Assembly (NCBI GenBank): GCA_016720855.1
Contig: JADKJU010000005.1
Location: 448,587 to 512,586, forward strand
Length of the DNA stretch: 64,000 nucleotides
Direction of reading: 5' to 3'
DNA from: Betaproteobacteria bacterium
GTDB lineage: Bacteria; Pseudomonadota; Gammaproteobacteria; Burkholderiales; Usitatibacteraceae
This document shows positions 49,897 to 58,788 of this stretch, piece by piece. The notes under the pieces are model-generated. The model had not been told where the DNA came from and did no database searches. It worked only from the letters and a program-made list of their open reading frames with translations. Every line of letters starts with the position of its first letter. Positions within the stretch are counted from its first letter, which is position 1. The position numbers and the translations under genes were made by a program.

Positions 49897-52403
49897 GTGA
49901 ACAGCTCCGCCTGGGCGCCGTCGTCCGCCTCCTCGACGGCGCTGTCGAAGTCGAGTTGCATGCGGCGCACGCGATCGGCGAGCTTCTCGCTGGTGAGCTT
50001 CTCGCGCAGCCGCGCCACCATCAGCGGGAACGCGAAGGGCGTCGGCTTGTGCGTGCCGCGCAGGACGACCGGGGAAGCCGAAATCCGCGCCACGGCCGCA
50101 GCAAGCCGCGAGAACTGCAGCTCCCGTTCCAGCACCTCCCGCTCCGCCTGCGCGAGCAGCGGGTTGCCCGCGTCCCACCGTGCGAATACCTCGTAGATGA
50201 GGCCACTGGTGGCCTGCACCTGCTTGTTCGTCTTCGGCTGCCCGGGATAGCCCTGGAACACGAGCCCGGCCACGCGCGCGATCTCGCGGAACTGGCGCTT
50301 GGACAGCTCCGCCGCATTCAGGCTCGCGAGCACGTCGGCGAGAAGGTTCTCCGGCGAGAGGAGCCCGGCCCTGAGCAAGGGCAGCAATTCGAAGTGCTCG
50401 CGCGACAGCAACTCGAAGCCGTAGTCGTTGAAGGCGAGCGAGAAGGACGCGGCGCGCGTTTTCGCAAGCCGCCAGGCGATGAGCGCCGAGAGCCCCACGT
50501 GCACGTGCCGCCCTTCGAAGGGATAGCAGAAGATGTGGTGCCCTTCGCGTGTCTCGCATTGCTCCACGAGGAGCTCGTGGCGGCGCGGGATGCGCGACCA
50601 CGATCGTTGCAGCGCCAGCAACCGCTCGACCGCACGCATCTCCGGCTCGCTCTCGCGGCCGTCAACGTGCGCTTCCAGCAGCTCGCGCATGCTGTCGGCC
50701 ACCTCGCTCGACAGCGGACTGCGCCCGCCCTGCCAGCGCGGCACCGTCGCCGACCCCGCCTTCGCCGGCCGCACCAGCGCCGTCATGTTCTCCACGCGGA
50801 TCAGCTCGAGCACGTGCCCGGCGAAGACGAACGCATTCCCCGGCGTGAGCCAGGCGATGAACGATTCCTCGACGTGGCCCAGGCGCCGGCCGGTGAGGTA
50901 GCGAACGTCCATGGAGGCATCCGACACGATCGTGCCGATGGACATGCGATGCCGCCTCGCGATCGCGGCGTCCCTCACCACGTGCCAGCCGTCCACTTCC
51001 TCCACACGCCGGTACTCGGGGTAGGCCTTGAGCGATTCCCCGCCGCGCGTGACGAAGTCCATCGCCCAGCTCCACTGCGCGTCCGTGAGATCGTGAAAAG
51101 CGCGCGTGGACCGGACCTCCGCCTTCAGCTCTTCCTCGACGAAGCCCTCCCCCGCGGCGATGGTGACGAGGTGCTGCGTGAGCAGGTCCAGCGGATTTTC
51201 CACGGGCCGCCGCGACTCGATCCGCCGGGCCTGCGCCGCCCGTCGCGCAGCCGCCGCCTCCACGAACTCCATCGCGTGCGAGGGCACGCAGGTCACGCGG
51301 CTCACCTGCCCCGGCGCGTGGCCCGACCGGCCGGCCCGCTGCAGCAGACGCGCCACGCCTTTCGGGCTTCCGATCTGCAGGACGCGTTCCACCGGGGAGA
51401 AGTCCACGCCCAGGTCGAGGCTCGAGGTCGCGACGACAGCCTTGAGGCGCCCGTCCTTGAGCCCCTGCTCCACCCAGCGCCGCACCTCGGCGTCGAGCGA
51501 TCCATGGTGCAGCGCGACCAGTCCCGCCCACTCCGGCTTCGCTTCGAGGATCGCCTGGTACCAGATCTCCGCCTGCGAGCGCGTGTTGGTGAAGACGAGC
51601 GTGGATCGCGAACCCTCCAGGACCCCGATCACGTCGTCGAGCATGACGAGACCCAGATGCCCGGCCCACGGGAAGTGCTCGGCTTGGGCGGGGATAAGCG
51701 TGTCGATGACCACTTGCTTGTCGGTGACGCCGAGAACCACGCGGCCGGGCGCGCCCGCCAGCAGCCGATCCCGCGCCTCGTCGAGATTGCCGAGCGTGGC
51801 CGACAGGCCCCAGAGGCGAAGCGACGGATTCCAGCGCTTCAGGCGCGCAAGCGCCAGTTCCACCTGCACGCCGCGCTTGTTGCCGAGCAGCTCGTGCCAT
51901 TCGTCCACGATCACCAACCGCACGCTCGCAAGCCTTTCCCGCGCCTCGGCCTGGGACAGCATGACGCAGAGACTTTCGGGGGTCGTCACGAGAGCGCTGG
52001 GAAGCCTGCGCGCCTGCCGTGCGCGTTCCGCCGCCGGCGTGTCGCCGGTGCGCATGCCGACGGTCCACGTCAGGCCCGTTCCCTCGACGGCCTTCTGGAG
52101 CGACTGCACCGTGTCGCCCGCAAGCGCGCGCATCGGCGTGATCCACAGCACGCGCAGTGGCGGCGCCTTGTCACCGCCTTCCCCGATCGCCTCCACCACG
52201 GGGCCCAGGAATGCGGCCAGCGTCTTGCCCGTTCCCGTGGCCGAGTGGATGAGTCCCGACTCGCCCGCGAGGTAGGCGCTCCACACCTCGCGCTGGAAGT
52301 CGAACGCGCGCCACCCATTGGCCGCAAACCACGCCTCGACCCGTTCGAAAAGGGGTCTGTCCCCTTTTCCGGAAAAGGGGACAGACCCCTTTATCGGCGT
52401 CAC
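49893..52403 (-). CDS. Ligase-associated DNA damage response helicase (Lhr type)
   Basis: An 836-residue SF2 helicase. Motif Q region FDFQREVWSAYLAG, Walker A IHSATGTGKTLAAF near residue 52, DEAH-like LVIVDEWHELLG near 156, motif III WGLSATLGN near 190, motif VI LLQRAGRSGHAPG near 352, then the long helical domain typical of Lhr/ligase-associated helicases. It translocates on single-stranded DNA in repair. The start I prefer is the GTG at 52403, overlapping the previous stop as GTGA; the frame upstream has no match. Codons 4-18 are a palindromic repeat (KGSVPFSGKGDRPLF). It is followed by pdeM, as in other genomes. Confidence 0.88.
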   Translation of the reverse strand: MTPIKGSVPFSGKGDRPLFERVEAWFAANGWRAFDFQREVWSAYLAGESGLIHSATGTGKTLAAFLGPVVEAIGEGGDKAPPLRVLWITPMRALAGDTVQSLQKAVEGTGLTWTVGMRTGDTPAAERARQARRLPSALVTTPESLCVMLSQAEARERLASVRLVIVDEWHELLGNKRGVQVELALARLKRWNPSLRLWGLSATLGNLDEARDRLLAGAPGRVVLGVTDKQVVIDTLIPAQAEHFPWAGHLGLVMLDDVIGVLEGSRSTLVFTNTRSQAEIWYQAILEAKPEWAGLVALHHGSLDAEVRRWVEQGLKDGRLKAVVATSSLDLGVDFSPVERVLQIGSPKGVARLLQRAGRSGHAPGQVSRVTCVPSHAMEFVEAAAARRAAQARRIESRRPVENPLDLLTQHLVTIAAGEGFVEEELKAEVRSTRAFHDLTDAQWSWAMDFVTRGGESLKAYPEYRRVEEVDGWHVVRDAAIARRHRMSIGTIVSDASMDVRYLTGRRLGHVEESFIAWLTPGNAFVFAGHVLELIRVENMTALVRPAKAGSATVPRWQGGRSPLSSEVADSMRELLEAHVDGRESEPEMRAVERLLALQRSWSRIPRRHELLVEQCETREGHHIFCYPFEGRHVHVGLSALIAWRLAKTRAASFSLAFNDYGFELLSREHFELLPLLRAGLLSPENLLADVLASLNAAELSKRQFREIARVAGLVFQGYPGQPKTNKQVQATSGLIYEVFARWDAGNPLLAQAEREVLERELQFSRLAAAVARISASPVVLRGTHKPTPFAFPLMVARLREKLTSEKLADRVRRMQLDFDSAVEEADDGAQAELFT
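52349..52392. repeat. 44-bp perfect palindrome R3 at the start of the helicase gene
   Basis: AAAGGGGTCTGTCCCCTTTT and its exact inverse. It lies wholly inside the helicase frame, four codons after the GTG. Same repeat family as R1 and R2. Confidence 0.9.
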
Positions 52404-54052
52404 GGCGGCAAGGGGAGTGGCCGTCCCTCGGACGAGGACGGCACGGCGATGCCCAGCAGTCCGGCCAGCGTGGGCGCGATGTCCACGACCTCCACGCGAG
52501 CGTCGATGCGGCCGGGCTTCACCCACTTTGGCCCGTAAAGGAGGATCGGCACGTGCGTGTCATAAGGATGCGGCGAACCGTGGGTGGCCCCGATTCGCGA
52601 CGAGGAGAACATCCATCCGGGCTTCAGCACCACCTGCAGGTCGGCCGATCGCTCGCGATGCCATCCCGCACGCACCGCATCGAGGAAGGGCGCCGGAGGC
52701 GTCGAGGAATCCTCTACCTCCGCCCGCGTGAACACCCCCGCGATTCCCGGCTCCGCGAGCAGGATGCGCTTGGCTTCCGCGCCGAGCGCGACCGGATCCA
52801 CGCCCTTGCGCGCGATGAGCGCGCGGTCGAAGAGGATGCCCTGCGCGCTCATGCCCCGGGCCCACTGCCCCTCGCCGAATTTCCCGTCCAGGCCGGCATT
52901 GAGCCGGGCGACCATCCGGCCCGATGCCAGCCGCCCGCCCTCGCGCCCCCTCGAGAGCAGGAACTCCGGCGCGGGCATGAACCCGTGGTCGGACGTGAGG
53001 ATCGCCACGTAATGGTCCTTGCCGAGCTTGCGGTCGAGGTCCCGGAAAAAGGCGGCGAACAGGTTGTCCAACTGCAGCAGGTGGTCGTGCGAAAGTCGCG
53101 ATTCCGCGCTCCACGCATGGTTCACGTAGTCGTGCGTCGAGAGGCTGACGACGAGGATGTCGGGCGCCTCGTCAGACCCGAGCGACTCGCCTTCGATCGC
53201 GGCGCGCGCGAAATCGAGCGCAAGGGCATCGAGGAAGGGGCTGCTTTCGAGGTTCGCGTAATACCTCGGCCCCGGGGAATCCTGGCCTTCGCCGATCACC
53301 ATGGGCAGCCTGCCGCCAGGGGCGAACCACGCCTGGCCGTCGGGCAACGAGCGCGCGTAAGCCATTGCGGGCAGGAGCGGCGACCAGGTCGCCTTGAAAT
53401 ACCGGTCCGCCGGCTTTGCGCCATTGAACACCGTCACCCAAGCCGGATGCTCCTTCATGTAGTAGGTCGTCGAGGCGAACTGCCCCGTCTGCGCCATGAA
53501 GATATAGGCCGTGCCGTCGCGGCCCGCCGGCAGAATCGCGCCACGGTCCTTGCCCGAAATGGCGATCACCTTCGAGCGCGCGTCGGCGTGCCTGAGCACG
53601 TCGCCCAGCGATTCGACCTCGAGGTTCTTCGGGCTCGTGCCTGCGAACTTCGAGGTCTGGTGCCCGAGGTATCCGTGTGCCGGGTCGCCGGCACAGTACA
53701 CCGGCTCCCCGGTGACGGGGTCGCGCCAGTCGTTGCCGATGATGCCGGTGCGGTGCGGATAGGCGCCCGTGAGGATCACGGCATGACCCGGGCCGGTCAG
53801 CGTATTCGCGTGGCCGTAGTGCGCATCGGCGAACCACGCGCCTTGCTCGAGGAACCGGTTCAATCCGCCGGGACCGAAATGGTCGCGGTAGCCGGTCACC
53901 TGGCCCTGCGGCAGGCCGTCCACCACGATGAGGACGACGAGGCGCGGCCTATCCGCGGACTCTGACGCCGGCGGAGCGGCGGCGCAGCCGGAGAGAATGA
54001 CGAGTGCCGCGAACGCGACAAAGGCAAGCCGCGCAAGGGGGGAAGTCTTCAT
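52400..54052 (-). CDS. Lipoprotein of the alkaline phosphatase superfamily (PafA/NPP-like)
   Basis: A 550-residue exported hydrolase. The signal peptide ends in a lipobox (VILSGCAAA), so it is probably an outer- or inner-membrane lipoprotein. LVVLIVVDGLPQG near residue 38 carries a metal aspartate, HANTLTGPGHAVILTG near 80 contains the threonine nucleophile, and ILTSDHGFMP near 352 and DTHVPILLYGP near 510 contain later metal ligands. It acts on phosphate mono- or diesters in the periplasm. The ATG at 54052 starts the signal peptide. It overlaps the helicase gene by four bases. Confidence 0.87.
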   Translation of the reverse strand: MKTSPLARLAFVAFAALVILSGCAAAPPASESADRPRLVVLIVVDGLPQGQVTGYRDHFGPGGLNRFLEQGAWFADAHYGHANTLTGPGHAVILTGAYPHRTGIIGNDWRDPVTGEPVYCAGDPAHGYLGHQTSKFAGTSPKNLEVESLGDVLRHADARSKVIAISGKDRGAILPAGRDGTAYIFMAQTGQFASTTYYMKEHPAWVTVFNGAKPADRYFKATWSPLLPAMAYARSLPDGQAWFAPGGRLPMVIGEGQDSPGPRYYANLESSPFLDALALDFARAAIEGESLGSDEAPDILVVSLSTHDYVNHAWSAESRLSHDHLLQLDNLFAAFFRDLDRKLGKDHYVAILTSDHGFMPAPEFLLSRGREGGRLASGRMVARLNAGLDGKFGEGQWARGMSAQGILFDRALIARKGVDPVALGAEAKRILLAEPGIAGVFTRAEVEDSSTPPAPFLDAVRAGWHRERSADLQVVLKPGWMFSSSRIGATHGSPHPYDTHVPILLYGPKWVKPGRIDARVEVVDIAPTLAGLLGIAVPSSSEGRPLPLPP

Positions 54053-54082
54053 GCAATCGAGTCTATTAGAATTCGGGTAGCC

Positions 54083-54604
54083 ATGCCCTTCGCCTACTAC
54101 GACCGGCTCTCTCCCGCCCGGCAGCGCATCTACCGCAGGAGCGATGCGATCGCCCGCGTGGCGCTTCCCGATGCCGCCTCGCTGGTTGCGCTTGCCAAGG
54201 CGATCGAGCCGGCGCTCGCCACGGGCGAGCCGCGCGCCGCACAGGCGGCGTGCCAGGCGCTGGTCGATGCCCTCAACGCGCAGCTCGGCACACCCCCGGT
54301 TCGCACGCGCATCCTGGCGCGCCGGCCCAGCGACGCAGGCGGCGAGCTGCACGGCCTGTACGAGCCGGACAACGACGGGAAGGTCGCCCGCGTGAGCGTC
54401 TGGATGCGCACCGCCGCGCGCGACGACGTGGTTAAGTTCCGCACCTTCCTTCGCACGCTGGTGCACGAGATGTGCCACCACTTCGACTACGAGCTCTACC
54501 AGCTCGCGGAGACGTTTCACACCGAGGGGTTCTACGCGCGCGAATCGGCGCTGGTGCGCGAGGTGCTGGGCGAACCCGCGGCGCCCGCGCGGCCGGGGGG
54601 CTAG
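54083..54604 (+). CDS. Hypothetical protein with an HEMCHH zinc-peptidase-like motif
   Basis: A 173-residue cytoplasmic protein. LVHEMCHHFDYELYQLAE near residue 126 is an HExxH-type metal motif, and ESALVREVL near 156 offers a third ligand. The middle (GELHGLYEPDNDGKVARVSV) is beta-like. It resembles small SprT/metallopeptidase-like proteins but I do not recognise the family. It is divergent from the phosphatase gene and ends overlapping the J-like gene on the other strand by four bases. Function unknown. Confidence 0.68.
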   Translation: MPFAYYDRLSPARQRIYRRSDAIARVALPDAASLVALAKAIEPALATGEPRAAQAACQALVDALNAQLGTPPVRTRILARRPSDAGGELHGLYEPDNDGKVARVSVWMRTAARDDVVKFRTFLRTLVHEMCHHFDYELYQLAETFHTEGFYARESALVREVLGEPAAPARPGG

Positions 54605-55263
54605 CGGTAGCGGGTGCGGCTGCGCCCTCTGTAGGGATCGTTATCCTGCTTGAGCTTGTTGCGGAACTCGTCTTCCTTCGCGACCTGGTCCTTCGCCACC
54701 TGCTCCTGGATCGCCGCTTCGCGCTCCTTCTGCTCGCGCTCGAATCTCTCGGCGGAGAACGGCTCCGCCGGCTTCTCATCCTCGGCCTTCACGGGTTTTG
54801 CCGGATCCATCATCCGCTCGCCGCGCTCGGCCTCGTATTCGGCCGCCTCGATGCGCTTCTGGATCGCCATGCGCCTGTTCTGGTTCCAGGCCGTCGACAG
54901 GGCGATGAAACCCACGAAGAGAAGCACGAACACGACCCTGCGGTAGCGCTCCCAGTTCTCCGCCCAAAGCCGTCGCGGCTTGAACAGTTCGCCGGCGATG
55001 GTGCGCGGGTCGATTTCCGACAGGGCCGCCGCCGGCTTCATGTCGTTCCCTGGCGCCGCCGCAGCGAGCGAGGCGTCGTAGCCCGCGCGCAGCTTCTCGT
55101 CGCCGAGGATCGACCAGGCTTCGCGAACGGCATAGATCTGGGCACGGGCCTCGTCGCCCGGGTCCGCCTCCAGCTTCGCGATGCGACGGCGGCAGGCGGC
55201 GGCGATCATCTCCCGGGGAGCCACGGGGGGCACGCCGACCAGGTCGTAGAGGCTCTTGTTCAT
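54601..55263 (-). CDS. Degenerate J-domain membrane protein
   Basis: A 220-residue protein. The first 70 residues look like a J domain (SLYDLVGVPPVAPREMIAAA and REAWSILGDEKLRAGYDAS), but the HPD motif that drives Hsp70 ATP hydrolysis is missing: the loop reads EADPGDEA. A single membrane helix follows (VVFVLLFVGFIALSTAW near residue 109), then a charged coiled coil (EREQKEREAAIQEQVAK) at the C-terminus. It probably cannot stimulate DnaK and may instead anchor or link a partner. It starts 10 bases after the GspE-like ATPase stop, in the same operon. Confidence 0.75.
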   Translation of the reverse strand: MNKSLYDLVGVPPVAPREMIAAACRRRIAKLEADPGDEARAQIYAVREAWSILGDEKLRAGYDASLAAAAPGNDMKPAAALSEIDPRTIAGELFKPRRLWAENWERYRRVVFVLLFVGFIALSTAWNQNRRMAIQKRIEAAEYEAERGERMMDPAKPVKAEDEKPAEPFSAERFEREQKEREAAIQEQVAKDQVAKEDEFRNKLKQDNDPYRGRSRTRYR

Positions 55264-55273
55264 GGACGGCGCT

Positions 55274-57094
55274 TCAGACGGGGGCGACCTTGAGCACTTC
55301 CTCGAGCGTGGTCATGCCCTGCGCCACCTTCACCGCTCCGGCGACGCGCAGCGGGCGCATGCCGGCGCGGTAGGCTGCCTCGGTCAGCGTCGTGAGGTCC
55401 GGCTCGGAAACGAGCAGGCGCTTGATGTCGATCGTGATGCTGAGGATCTCGTAGATGCCGATGCGGCCCAGGTAGCCCGTGTTCCGGCACTCCAGGCAGC
55501 CGACGGGACGCCAGACCTCCGCGGGCGGCGGGGACTTGAAGGGCGCGCAGATCGCATGCCACGTGGCGTGGTCGTCCTCGCGCTGGAAAGCGACCTTCTC
55601 CTTGCAATGCGGGCACAGCGTACGCACCAGGCGCTGGGCCATCACACCGAGAAGGGAAGCGTTGAGGAGGTAGGCGGGCACGCCCAGGTCGAGCAGTCGC
55701 GTGACCGCCGAGGGAGCATCGGTCGTGTGCAGCGTCGAGAGCACGAGGTGGCCGGTGAGCGCCGCCTGGATCGCCATCTCCGCGGTCTCCTTGTCGCGAA
55801 CCTCGCCCACCATGATGATGTCCGGGTCCTGGCGCATGAGCGCCTTCACGCCGGAAGCGAACGTGACGTCGATGTCGTGGTTCACCTGCATCTGGTTCAG
55901 GCGCTGGTCCACCATCTCGATCGGGTCCTCGATGGTGCAGACGTTCACCTCCGAGGTCGAAAGCTGCTTGAGCGTGGTGTAGAGCGTGGTCGTCTTTCCG
56001 GACCCCGTGGGCCCGGTCACGAGCAGGATGCCGGCGGGCTGGCTGGTGAGGTGGTGCCAGGTCTCCGACTCGTCCTTGTTGAAACCCAGGTCGGAGAAGT
56101 CGCGCATCAGCACTTCCGGATCGAAGATCCGCATCACCACCTTCTCGCCGTGCGCGGTGGGCAGGGTGGACAGGCGCAGCTCGATCTCCTCGCCGTCGGG
56201 CATGCGCGTCTTGATTCGTCCGTCCTGAGGCCGGCGCTTCTCGACCACGTCCATGCGCCCGAGGATCTTGATGCGCGAGGTCATCGCCACCAGCACGGTA
56301 TAGGGAATCTGGTACACCTCGTGCAGCACGCCGTCGATGCGAAAGCGGATTACGCCCACGTCGCGCCTGGGCTCCAGGTGGATGTCGCTCGCGCGCTGGT
56401 CGAAGGCGTACTGCCAGAGCCAGTCCACGAGGTGCACGATGTGGTGGTCGTTCGCGTCGAGCTGGCGGCCGGCCTGGCCCAGCTCCACGAGCTGCTCGAA
56501 GTTGGAGAGCCCGCTCGTCTGCACGCCCGCCTTCTCGGCGCGCTTCACGCTCTTGGCGAGGTTGTAGAACTCGCCCTGGTAGCGCTCGATGTCGGCGGGA
56601 TTCGCGATCACGCGCTTCACCGTGAGCCGGAGCATCTCCGAGAGCTCCTTCTCCCAGCTGCGCATGAACGGTTCGCAGGTGGCGATGGTCACTTCCTTGC
56701 TGCTCGCCTCGACCGGCAGGATGCCGCGGCGCTGCGCGTACTCGGAGGACATCACGTCCGTCACGGCGCGCAGGTCGATCTTGAGCGGATCGACGTGATA
56801 GAACGGAATCTTCATCCGCGCGCCCAGCCACGCCGTGAGCGCCTCGGCGTTGAGCGTCCTGGCCGCCGTCGCGTGGGAGCGCAGCCGCGCCTCGCTGATG
56901 ATCGTGATCGGATGCTTGCCGCCCCGGGCCCGGGCATGGTCCTGCAGGAGCTTGACCGCATCCTCGCGGCTCGCGTGCCCGTCCTGCACCAGCCACTCGA
57001 GCACTTCCTTCAGCGTGAGCTTGCGGTCAACGCCCGCGACGGGCGCCGGGGCGGGTGGGTTCGCGGCACTCGATGCAGGGGGGGCGGTCGCCAT
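55274..57094 (-). CDS. GspE/PilB-type secretion ATPase
   Basis: A 606-residue hexameric ATPase. An N-terminal GspE-N domain (residues 25-180) is followed by IHLEPRRDVGVIRFRIDGVL near 240, Walker A VTGPTGSGKTTTLY near 358, the Asp box CTIEDPIEMVD near 385, Walker B DPDIIMVGEVRD near 420 and a C-terminal zinc site (LCPHCK near 494; GCLECRNTG near 530). It drives assembly of a type II secretion pseudopilus or type IV pilus. No other gsp or pil gene is in the window, so its machine must be elsewhere. It is 12 bases downstream of a peptide-binding protein gene and 10 bases upstream of the J-like gene. Confidence 0.9.
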   Translation of the reverse strand: MATAPPASSAANPPAPAPVAGVDRKLTLKEVLEWLVQDGHASREDAVKLLQDHARARGGKHPITIISEARLRSHATAARTLNAEALTAWLGARMKIPFYHVDPLKIDLRAVTDVMSSEYAQRRGILPVEASSKEVTIATCEPFMRSWEKELSEMLRLTVKRVIANPADIERYQGEFYNLAKSVKRAEKAGVQTSGLSNFEQLVELGQAGRQLDANDHHIVHLVDWLWQYAFDQRASDIHLEPRRDVGVIRFRIDGVLHEVYQIPYTVLVAMTSRIKILGRMDVVEKRRPQDGRIKTRMPDGEEIELRLSTLPTAHGEKVVMRIFDPEVLMRDFSDLGFNKDESETWHHLTSQPAGILLVTGPTGSGKTTTLYTTLKQLSTSEVNVCTIEDPIEMVDQRLNQMQVNHDIDVTFASGVKALMRQDPDIIMVGEVRDKETAEMAIQAALTGHLVLSTLHTTDAPSAVTRLLDLGVPAYLLNASLLGVMAQRLVRTLCPHCKEKVAFQREDDHATWHAICAPFKSPPPAEVWRPVGCLECRNTGYLGRIGIYEILSITIDIKRLLVSEPDLTTLTEAAYRAGMRPLRVAGAVKVAQGMTTLEEVLKVAPV

Positions 57095-57106
57095 ACCGGG
57101 ATTCTA

Positions 57107-58666
57107 TTACTTCGCCTTGGGCGCCACCATCATCGCGTTGAACCGGCGCTGCGCCCGCGGGGTGACGACGAGATCCTTGCGGGCCGCGAAGTCGAAGATC
57201 GGGTAGAAGACCGGGATCAGCGGCTGGTCCGCCATCGCGAGGTTGATGGCTCGCGCGAGCGTCTCGCGGCGTACCTCGTCGTCCATGGTCGCGTTGGACT
57301 CCGTGAGCAGCGAGTCGACGATCGGGTTCGAATAGCGCGTCCGGTTTGCCGTGCCGAACCCCTTGGCCGGATTGAAGCTCGCCACCAGCGCGCGCAGGCT
57401 GTTGGCGGCTTCCTCGGCTCCGTACTGGGCGGCGAACGCGCTGAACTCCTGCTTGGAAGCCCTCGTGAAGAACACGGCGCCGGGGAGCGTCTCCACTTCG
57501 GCCTTGAGCCCGGCGCGCGACCACATCTGCGCGATGGCCTGCGCCACCGAGCTGTCGTTGGGATAGCGCTCGGTGGTGGCGTGCAGGACGATGCGGAAGC
57601 CCCCTGCCCATCCCGCCTCCTTCAGAAGCGCCTGCGCCCTGGGCAGGTCGTACGGGTCGGGCTTGACCGTCTTGCTGGCGCCGGGGAATTCCGCATCGAG
57701 CAGCTGGCTCGCCGGAATCGCGCTGCCTTCCATGATCCGCTTCACGATCAGGTCCCGGTTGATGGCGAGCGACAGGGCCTTCCTCACGCGCGGGTCCTTG
57801 AGGGGGTTCGCGCCGAGCGGCTTGCCGTCCTTCGCGGTCACGAAGGGGGAGACCTCGCGGGCCGAGTCGAGCGCCACGTAGTGCACCAGCGCCGCGGCTC
57901 CGCGATAGAGGGCGAACTTGCCTTCCTTGCGCAGGCGGTCGAGATCCGGGATCGGCACCGCGTCGATCGCGTCCACCTGGCCGGACAGCAGCGCCGCGAG
58001 CCGCGTCGGGTCCTTGGCGATAACGGTCTCGGTGACCCTTGCCCAGTGCGGCCTGGCGCCCCAGTAGCGATCGTTGCGCTCGACCACGAGCCGTTCCCCG
58101 TTCACCCATTCGACCAGCCGGTACGGGCCGGTCCCGATGGCCGCCTTGCCCGAGTTGAAGTCGGCGGTGGTGGCCCCTTTCGCCGCCTTCGCCGAGACGA
58201 TGAAGACGTTGGAAAGATCGTTGGGCAGCTGCGGGCTGGGCGCCTTGGTGCGGATCACGACCGTGTGGTCGTCCACTTTCGTCACCGTCTCGATGCCGCG
58301 CGTGAACTGGGAGAACGAGTTCGGTGAATTGGGGACGTTGGGCACCCGGTCGATCGTGAACAGGACGTCGTCCGCCGTGAAGGGCGACCCGTCGTGGAAC
58401 GTGACACCCTTCCGGAGCCGGAATTCCCAGGTGAGGTCGTCGATGAGCTTCCACGACTGCGCCAGGGAAGGCGTCACCTTCAGCTTGCTGTCGAGGACCA
58501 CCAGCTTGTCGTAGAGGTACTCGTGCGACGAGCCGGTGGGGAAGGCGGCGAAGAAGTGCGGGTCGAGCGTGTTGAGCTCGAGCTTGGTGCCCAGGACGAG
58601 ATTCTGGGCGAAGGCGGCGGGAAGGAGGAGGCAGCAGGCGGCGAGGAAGAGAAGGCGGCGGAGCAT
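57107..58666 (-). CDS. Periplasmic peptide/opine ABC-transporter binding protein
   Basis: A 519-residue SBP_bac_5 family protein. A signal peptide (MLRRLLFLAACCLLLPAAFA) precedes LVLGTKLELNTLDPHFF. Family signatures are LTWEFRLRKGVTFHDGSPFTADDV (given as LTWEFRLRKG and VTFHDGSPFTADDV near residue 90), GTGPYRLVEW near 176 and VRKALSLAINRDLIV near 290. It binds oligopeptides or related solutes for an ABC importer whose membrane genes are not in this window. It is divergent from the M81 peptidase gene, which often accompanies such importers. Confidence 0.88.
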   Translation of the reverse strand: MLRRLLFLAACCLLLPAAFAQNLVLGTKLELNTLDPHFFAAFPTGSSHEYLYDKLVVLDSKLKVTPSLAQSWKLIDDLTWEFRLRKGVTFHDGSPFTADDVLFTIDRVPNVPNSPNSFSQFTRGIETVTKVDDHTVVIRTKAPSPQLPNDLSNVFIVSAKAAKGATTADFNSGKAAIGTGPYRLVEWVNGERLVVERNDRYWGARPHWARVTETVIAKDPTRLAALLSGQVDAIDAVPIPDLDRLRKEGKFALYRGAAALVHYVALDSAREVSPFVTAKDGKPLGANPLKDPRVRKALSLAINRDLIVKRIMEGSAIPASQLLDAEFPGASKTVKPDPYDLPRAQALLKEAGWAGGFRIVLHATTERYPNDSSVAQAIAQMWSRAGLKAEVETLPGAVFFTRASKQEFSAFAAQYGAEEAANSLRALVASFNPAKGFGTANRTRYSNPIVDSLLTESNATMDDEVRRETLARAINLAMADQPLIPVFYPIFDFAARKDLVVTPRAQRRFNAMMVAPKAK

Positions 58667-58788
58667 GGCAGTACCTCGGGGCGAAAAAGCGGCGAAATGG
58701 GGACGGTTTTGGCGACGGCTTGCGGTGGCGTCGATGCCTGCCGGGACAGTGTAACCTGAGGCCATTGTCAATCCTGTCTCCACTTCCT

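Noticed and set aside
55256..58327. 1023-codon plus-strand open frame
   Set aside because: Antisense to the GspE-like ATPase and the binding-protein gene; composition is that of a shadow frame.
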